Shown in pieces: positions 58,601-64,000 of a stretch of 64,000 bases of DNA (position 1 is the first letter of the stretch; each line of letters begins with the position of its first letter). The DNA comes from Strix aluco (Eukaryota; Chordata; Aves; Strigiformes; Strigidae), in NCBI RefSeq assembly GCF_031877795.1, contig NC_133933.1, positions 72,991,730-73,055,729 of the forward strand, written 5' to 3'. The translations under genes and the position numbers were made by a program. The notes under the pieces were generated by a model that saw only the letters and a list, made by a program, of their open reading frames with translations, was not told the DNA's origin and did no database searches.

Positions 58601-61600
58601 CTTCTCCTTTGCATATTCACAAATGCTTCTGTGGTGCATGACTAACAGATGGTCTAGCAGTTTAAATTTTTGTAATCAAATAAGACCTGTACCTGTGAAA
58701 CATTTTCAATATATACCGCCAAATACAGTTCTAGTACAATTGTCCTAAATTTGTGAACATCCAGTGCTAGCTCCTGAGGCACCAGCAGCCTCCCTTCATC
58801 AAGAACAAGTAAGGTAGCTAATGTTGGTATCAAAGTCAAAATTTTAGCTGCTGTTCATTCCTCTTCAGACACAGACACACACACACACAGACGAGATCAA
58901 GGTAGTGCTGTGCAAACAATCAGTCTTTGGATAGTTCTCACCAATAATTGCCTGGTAAAGGCTAAAAGGGGGTCATACTCCCATTGCTAAGGGTTCCCCC
59001 CTTCTTTGTGAGAAGCCATGTGACTGCTTACAAGTCTGCACAGATCTAAAACCAGCAAACTATGGAAGGCACTTCTGAAAGCTGTATCATCTCATTTTAG
59101 TCAGGACCTTTTTTCTAACTGCAGAAGTTTTCCCACATCAATAGGTGCCACTCAGCATGCCCTGTTCCTCTTCACTTGCTCACAGAGGCTTCAGAAAGAG
59201 CAGTATGATCGTCTCTTTTCTAACTAATGTGAGTTTTAACTGAAAGAGACATTTAACTTGAGTACTGTGTATTTTATGTGCAGCAGTCCTAGTCTGGAAA
59301 TTTAAGTACTTAATTACTACAAATCCCTATGGAAGAACAATAAAACCAGTGGTTGCTGCTGCCTGGCTAAGATCAGTTTGAAAGCACGTTCGTGCAGGTG
59401 GGTGGAGGAGAAAATCATGCTCTCATCTCAGGATTACAGAACATATTTAGATTGTAAGGCACCTCTGGAGATCATCTAGGCCAACTTCTGTTTATAGCAA
59501 AGCTAAATTCCATGTTAGAGAGGTTGCATAGTCTTGTCCATTTGCAGCTGTGAAAATCTCTAACACAGACTCCACCATCTATCTCTCCATGCAACCTGTT
59601 CCATGCATAACCAGACTCATGTTTTTTTTCCCTCTTCCATCTAATCACACTTTCCTCTGATGCATGCAGCATATGATCTGAGAAGGGTCTGGCACCATCC
59701 TACTTCTTCCTCCTCCTTCCCCCTGTCTTTTATTAACCACGTATCCAAAAGGAAGAGGGGAGTAACCACTTTCTGCAAACTGTTGGCTATGCTCTTCCTT
59801 ACGTGGGCCAGCAAGAAGTGAGGCCTTCAGTACTGTAAAGACACACCACTGACTTATGTTCAGTTTGCTCTCAACTTCCCCAGCTCCTTTTCTGCAAAGC
59901 TGCTCTGCAGGCCACCCATCCCCAGAGCACAGCACTGCAGGGGCGGCTCCACCCCAGGTGCACAACTTTGCATTTGCCTTTTCTGAATTTCCTGACATTT
60001 CTGTCAGCCATTCCTCTGTGTTGAGGTCCCTCTGAATGCAGCCCTGCCCTCCAATGTATGAAAACTCCCCCAATTTAGTGTCATCTCCCAAGATAACAAA
60101 GGTACATTCTGTCCCGTGTCCACATCCTTGATAAAGACATTAAACAGTATCAGTCCCCAAGGAATACCACTTGCACCTGGCTGCCACTCAGACCCTTTGA
60201 GCCTGATGGTCCAGCCAGTTTTTCACCCACCCTGTAGTCTACCTGTCCAGATCACATCTCTTCAATTTAGCTCTAAGGATACTGTGGAAGATTCTGTTGA
60301 AAGCCTTACTAAGGTCATGGTAAAACAACATCCCTTGCTCTCTCCTTGTTGACAGAGCTAGCCATCTCAAACACAAAAGTTATCTGGTTGGTAGAAAAAC
60401 AGTTTGCCCTTGGTAAATCTACAGTTGCTGTTCCAGATCACTTCTTGTCCTCCATGTGCCTGAAAACAGCATCCACAAGAACTTGCTTCATAATCTTCCT
60501 GGGGACTGAGGTGAAGCTGACTGCCCTGTGTGCCCACAGATCCTCCTCAGTTTTTCTGAAGATAGTCACAGCGTTTTTCTTTCCAATTATTAAGGACCTC
60601 TCCCAATGACTATAACCTTTCAAAGGATGACAGAAAGCAGCCTTGCAATAACGTCAACCGACTTCCTTAGTACACTCAGAATATTTCCTGTCAGGCCCCA
60701 CGGACCTGTGCATTCTCAGTTTATCTAAGTAGTCCGTAACTAAGTTTTCCTCTACTGTGGACAGATGCTAAATAAATCCAGATGCTCCAGATTTAAGCAG
60801 CAGCAGCATAAAATGAGAAATAGGTGATTGTAGAAGTAATTCTGAAAGGAGATGCAGAGCATCCCTTCTCTGTTAATAAAATTATAACATCATGCTATGG
60901 TGGTATTTCCAAGCTACCAAATTGAAAAGAAATTGAGACAATTTTTAAATTGAAAAACCACTGCTTGAGGAACTCTCTTATAGCCAACTTGACAGCTGCA
61001 AGGAAATTTATCCAAGAACTCAATAGCTGTTTTGGTGATCACATGCTTATGAATGTGTCATGAACTAACAGTGAAATATCAATAAAACATAAAGTACTTG
61101 GAAAGGAACAACTTCAGAAACCTGAAGTTAATCACTCAAGAAAGAAATTATTCAAAAGGAAAAGATGATAACAGGGAACTTTTTTTAAAAAACAACAAAC
61201 CCCCCAAAAACCCCAAAAACTAACCTAGGAGTCACAAATCAAAAATGAAAGATGGAACACTGATTAAAGAGGGAACCGCCCCCAGCTGTAGCCAGATTAA
61301 AAGCAAAGTGAATATGCTTACAAATGTGTTCATAGTAACACACACACACAGAAGGCACATAACAAATGTAAAAAGAAAAGTTTATAGTGAAGGATATAAA
61401 TTAAGTAGAAAACTAATTTTGGAAAGTACAAAACATGACTTAAAGATCATGACAGCAAAGCAATAAAATTAGTGTAAGGAAAAAGCTTGGTGGAGTATTA
61501 TGCCACTGCATTGCTTAGTAAACTGGGCACAGTCAGCTGTGTGTGTGAATGCATCCGAACAGAGGAGCACAGTGAGCGGAGGGTGAGTGGAGGGTGTGCT

Positions 61601-64000
61601 TCCAGGATGGTACTTTACCCTTGGCAGAAGGACCTTAGAGACCTGGCATAATGGCTTTGAATTTTGGAGCAAGAGCTCCGCACCAGCACTCTGATGACAA
61701 TACTTGGTGGAACCCTTAAATGGACTAAGAAAGTAACACTCAGCAGAAGGAACGAGATTGTGTTTAGTTTGGTGTTTTGACACTGTGGTGACCACTGCTG
61801 GAATACTCTGCCCACCTCTGGTGCACCATTCCCAAGTCATGCTCAAGTGTTGCAGCTCAGACACGCAAAACCAACTGCCATACACCAAGAGGTAAAAAGA
61901 GTTATTTAGCTTACAGGAGCGATACTCTGTGATAGCCTACATTAAGAGGAACGGAATCCTGCTAATACAGATACAACTACAACCAGGGACCTTAAGCCAG
62001 AAAAAATGAAGTAGGTATATAATACACTGAAAAGAGCAAGGGCAATTAGCAATAACACACACCAGACAGCTTGTCAAGTTCCAGTTGATTCTCAGGGGGG
62101 AACTGTAAATTATTTTTCTTCTAAAGGACATACTTTAATTTAGGAGGTCTCAAACTGACATCATCACCACCACCATTTCTGTTGATATGGCAACAAGATC
62201 TGACTTCTTTGAGGGCGGAGGCAAACCAGTTTTCCATAAATGAATGTCTTCAGGTCAGTCACAGGTGGAAGGGGGGGCTAATTCCAAATTTGTGTGTTTG
62301 GGCAGTGGGGGAGAATTTATGCATCCTGGAATACATGTACAAAGGCTCTAAGTCCAACCACAGCTCCTGGCCTAGAAACAGGAATTAATTCAGAGGAGTC
62401 CTATGACTTTGTTATAAACATGCCTGACTAGATGATGATCCTTCACGAATCTTACGAGGACTAAGGTATTGTAAACCCTCATATGCTTATATGAGCTTAT
62501 ATAATCTTATATGAGCCCTCATTACAAGATATTAAACTATAGATACAAACAAGTTCGCATAAATTTCATCTGTATAGTTTGAGATCTTAATTTATCAGGA
62601 GTCTAGGAGTACTCTATTTATAGAAGGCTAATTCAAAAGGAGCCTAAATCTAAGCTTTACCCTGCCTATTCCACTCCATTAACAGGAACATGGAAGAGTG
62701 ATCCTCAGCATCAGGACCATCTTAATCATCGTCCCTTTATGCAAAGCCCTGTGTAAGTGCACAGAAGCATCATGTAGGTATTGACTCCAGCTAGTCATGC
62801 TGCAGGTTCTTCCAGATCTCACCTTCAACCATATTAACTACAGGGTGTTACGCACTAGATACTAACAGGACAAGAAACATCTTGCTCTACAAAAGGAAAC
62901 CCCAAAGAAACAGTAATAAAACCCAAACCAAACCTCACCCAACTCCCCAAACTAAACCAAAAAGACCAATGGGGTAGGAAGCCAAGACTGAAAAAAAGAA
63001 GCAAGGCTCAACCCCTGTTACTTTTCCTTCTTGAAAATCTGCCTGCTCTCAAAAAAAGAAACCTTGAAAAAAGCAGATGCCCTCTCAGCAACATGATCTC
63101 AGTCCGATGTCTTTTACATCAACAACAATGCAAATTATACATTCATAAGCCAAACCTGTCTGCCAAATTTATATTATAGATAATCAATGAGATTTACTCC
63201 TGGACTGAGGAACTGACTAGTCAATGCTAAAATGAGTAAATTATTTGTTAGGACACACGTTTATAAACAAAGAAATTCTGCATTACTCTATCTGTCCCAG
63301 CGCACAGCATTTTCCTCTGCGACACCTTGATGACATCTGTGACATAATCACTGACCTAACTGCTACTCAAAATCCACTAGGGTGGAAAACCTACATACTG
63401 TTTAAACATAAATCCATGTAGTAAGAGCACGCACAGACTTACCCTCTAATACTGTAAGCTATGCCCATTGCAAGACTTCTCAGCAAAAGAATCAATCAAT
63501 CTATTAGTGTCCAAAAGTATGGGTGCGCCTCTGCTCAGCTGAACCTGGCAAGAAGCTGCCCTAGACTGAATAATCTGTATATAAGGCAACTCAAGAAGCC
63601 CACCTCCCCTGTTACGTGCTAAGGCAACAGCTGCTGTGATCAAGCAGGCAGTGCAAACCAGCTCTACAGTCACTGATTAACTCAGCCACGCTGTGCAGGC
63701 CACAGGGTGACGCACGCCGGGACACTCTCAGCACCCAGGAAGCCACGTAGGAAGAAAGAAGACTTAAAACAGCCTCAAAAAGCAAATGAGACTTAAGACT
63801 TATTGACAGCCTTTATAAAAAATATCAGCCTAACAGTCTTCTCTGTGTATTAATAATGTTTCCAGAGGCTTCCAACTAAAAAAAAAAAATTAAAAAAGAA
63901 AAAAAATGAAGAATTTTAAAAGGTAAGTATGCCTCCCCCTCAGTGTAGCTTTCCCGCAGCCTGCCAAAACCAGGAAAGCAGCAGCAGTCTGCAGATGGAA
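49545..64000 (-). CDS. NCOA7: NCOA7, nuclear receptor coactivator 7, 3' part (TLDc domain); continues beyond right edge
   Basis: OXR1/NCOA7-family protein whose C-terminal TLDc domain binds the vacuolar H+-ATPase; the long form also binds nuclear receptors and protects against oxidative stress (family knowledge). Six exons of the long form are visible: 57165-57312, 52506-52631, 51878-52030, 51241-51336, 50527-50600 and 49545-49680, all phase-compatible. Translation is close to human: VDHLYTFFVQWSPEIYGKDA, EEAKRRKSVCSYYE, RVQGYPWRLAYSTLEHGTSL, FSDHYYGTGETFLYTFSP, GLWLDADLYHGRSNSCSTFN, ending VQ-type tail DVEVWTFE. The TLDc domain covers the last about 150 residues. Exons for the N-terminal LysM, GRAM and adjoining parts must lie beyond 64000; I found none between 57313 and the edge. 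The same last five exons serve the short isoform starting at 55688. Confidence 0.95.
49681..50526 (-). other. NCOA7 intron before last exon
   Basis: 846 bp; a GC-richer patch at 49.85-50.05 kb, no exon recognised. Confidence 0.7.
50527..50600 (-). CDS. NCOA7: NCOA7 TLDc exon
   Basis: 74 nt: VFKWSGENTYFINGDTSSLE LGGG plus two bases. Acceptor CTCCTCAG, donor GTGAGT. The glycine run is kept across vertebrates. Confidence 0.96.
51241..51336 (-). CDS. NCOA7: NCOA7 TLDc exon
   Basis: 96 nt, phase 0: IFGAYATHPFRFSDHYYGTG then ETFLYTFSPNFK. Acceptor GACAG, donor GTAAGT. Confidence 0.97.
51668..51688 (+). repeat. Interrupted G tract
   Basis: G5-C-G15 on the plus strand (C-rich on the gene strand) in an NCOA7 intron. 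Could form a G-quadruplex; also likely length-polymorphic. Confidence 0.85.
51878..52030 (-). CDS. NCOA7: NCOA7 TLDc exon
   Basis: 153 nt, phase 0: LARRLPARVQGYPWRLAYST, GTSLKTLYRKSASLDSPVLL and VIKDMDNQ. Acceptor CCCAG, donor GTAAGG. Most of it is identical to mammalian NCOA7. Confidence 0.97.
52506..52631 (-). CDS. NCOA7: NCOA7 exon shared by long and short isoforms (acidic linker)
   Basis: 126 nt, phase 0: IITVEEAKRRKSVCSYYE, five Asp, then ALPVLKHHSALLENMHIEQ. The Asp run is encoded by near-perfect GAT repeats; mammals have Glu-rich sequence here. Acceptor CCTCAG, donor GTATGG. Confidence 0.96.
55037..55061. repeat. T25 homopolymer
   Basis: Twenty-five consecutive T on the plus strand, in the intron between the short-isoform exon and the shared exon. 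Confidence 0.9.
55611..55688 (-). CDS. NCOA7: Alternative first exon of the short, TLDc-only NCOA7 isoform
   Basis: 78 nt, 26 codons: MKGKQMPLNIRILYCARPDQ then EEPFVE, followed by GTATGT. It joins in phase 0 to the exon beginning IITVEEAKRR. This matches the human interferon-induced short isoform, which starts MRGQRLPLDIQIFYCARPDE. Joined to the five downstream exons it gives 220 aa (human 219). In mammals this isoform acts at endosomes with the V-ATPase and restricts entry of endocytosed viruses. A nine-codon upstream ORF lies in its leader (55732-55761). Confidence 0.93.
55802..55807 (-). promoter_or_regulatory. NCOA7: TATA box of the NCOA7 short-isoform promoter
   Basis: TATAAA on the minus strand, 19 bp downstream of the ISRE. 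It predicts a start near 55772-55778 and a leader of about 85-90 nt before the ATG. Confidence 0.7.
55827..55836 (-). promoter_or_regulatory. NCOA7: Interferon-stimulated response element (ISRE)
   Basis: Minus strand reads GGAAACAGAAAGTG, which fits the ISRE/IRF consensus GAAANNGAAA with a perfect core. It stands 139 bp upstream of the short-isoform ATG and just upstream of the TATA box, the usual arrangement for an interferon-stimulated gene. A further GAAA-rich palindrome GTGAAACTTTCAC is 15 bp further upstream (55850-55862). Confidence 0.75.
57165..57312 (-). CDS. NCOA7: NCOA7 long-isoform exon preceding the TLDc exons
   Basis: 148 nt, one base then 49 codons: VDHLYTFFVQWSPEIYGKDA, EQGFVVVEKEELDMIDNFFS and EPTTKSWE, before GTGAGT. 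Acceptor TTTACAG. Specific to the long form; the short isoform bypasses it. Confidence 0.96.
58036..58058. repeat. A23 homopolymer
   Basis: Twenty-three A on the plus strand in an NCOA7 intron. No retroposon body recognised beside it. Confidence 0.9.
59431..60770 (-). mobile_element. CR1 LINE, about 1.3 kb, degraded
   Basis: Opens on the plus strand with AGGATTACAGAACATATTTA, a decayed CR1 3' end, then has CR1 landmarks in order: GGTGCACAACTTTGCATTTG, GGTCCCTCTGAATGCAGC, TTGATAAAGACATTAAACAG, CCAGCCAGTTTTTCACCCAC, GAAAGCCTTACTAAGGTCA, TTCTTGTCCTCCATGTGC and CCTGTCAGGCCCCACGGAC. Minus orientation; ORF2 is broken. A low-similarity segment at about 59.65-59.94 kb may be an insertion or divergence. 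Confidence 0.9.

Larger units (their letters stand above)
57313..64000 (-). other. NCOA7 intron, upstream end outside the window
   Basis: 6.7 kb with no further NCOA7 exon found. Contains an A23 run at 58036-58058, (CA)n tracts near 58870-58888 and 61338-61352, the CR1 copy at 59431-60770, and a possible very old CR1-like piece at about 61.69-61.85 kb. Confidence 0.7.

Noticed and set aside
61469-61888. 139-codon minus-strand open frame
   Set aside because: No family resemblance, no splice or promoter context. Words such as CTGGAATACTCTGCCCACCTCTGG on the other strand hint at a very old CR1-like piece, but too weakly to annotate.
63446-63673. Possible NCOA7 exon ending in GAGG|GTAAGT at about 63446
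   Set aside because: The donor looks good, but none of the three frames resembles the NCOA7 sequence that should precede VDHLYTFF, and the required phase does not fit.
1-64000. CRISPR array, tRNA or rRNA genes, bacterial-type operons
   Set aside because: No regularly spaced repeats, no cloverleaf-type sequence and no Shine-Dalgarno-linked gene runs were seen. By-eye reading cannot exclude a small RNA gene; tRNAscan-SE and Infernal would be decisive.

Overview
This window is vertebrate nuclear DNA, almost certainly from a bird. Coding information is split into short exons with GT/AG junctions, the introns are AT-rich and hold CR1 LINE fragments in the form typical of bird genomes, there are ERV-type LTRs of avian type, and two CpG islands mark housekeeping promoters. 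I see no bacterial genes, CRISPR arrays or other prokaryotic features. I translated exons by eye and compared them with family members known to me; no alignment program was run.

Layout, left to right. TRMT11 (tRNA guanosine-2'-O/N2-methyltransferase family, m2G10 enzyme) occupies 1-29109 on the minus strand. Thirteen coding exons join in one open frame of 458 codons, and only the last few codons and the stop fall before position 1. A CpG island at about 28.7-29.4 kb is its promoter. On the plus strand at 32551-33012 lies a small gene for an ABRA-like (actin-binding Rho-activating, costars-domain) protein, with its whole CDS in one exon. HINT3 (histidine-triad nucleotide hydrolase) is complete on the minus strand: five exons between 39975 and 45356, 168 aa, with a CpG-island promoter containing a CCAAT box. 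The 3' half of NCOA7 follows on the minus strand from about 47.4 kb to beyond the right edge. It comprises the six final exons of the long form (TLDc domain) and a separate alternative first exon (55611-55688) for the short isoform, which in mammals is interferon-inducible. Upstream of that exon are a TATA box and a consensus ISRE.

The order NCOA7-HINT3-TRMT11 on one strand matches human chromosome 6q22, so this is a conserved syntenic block. The genes are unrelated in function (tRNA modification, actin/SRF signalling, nucleotide hydrolysis, V-ATPase/oxidation resistance and innate immunity) and are not an operon-like unit. The extra element compared with the human block, as I know it, is the ABRA-like gene.

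Repeats: at least five CR1 fragments (20.7, 23.7, 26.8, 45.9 and 59.4-60.8 kb), two ERV LTRs near the 3' end of HINT3 (an old one at 37.3-37.85 kb and a solo LTR at 38997-39352 with a 5-bp target duplication), and several homopolymer or microsatellite tracts. No wholly new system is evident. The best-supported observation worth follow-up is the conserved ISRE-TATA-short-exon unit inside NCOA7.
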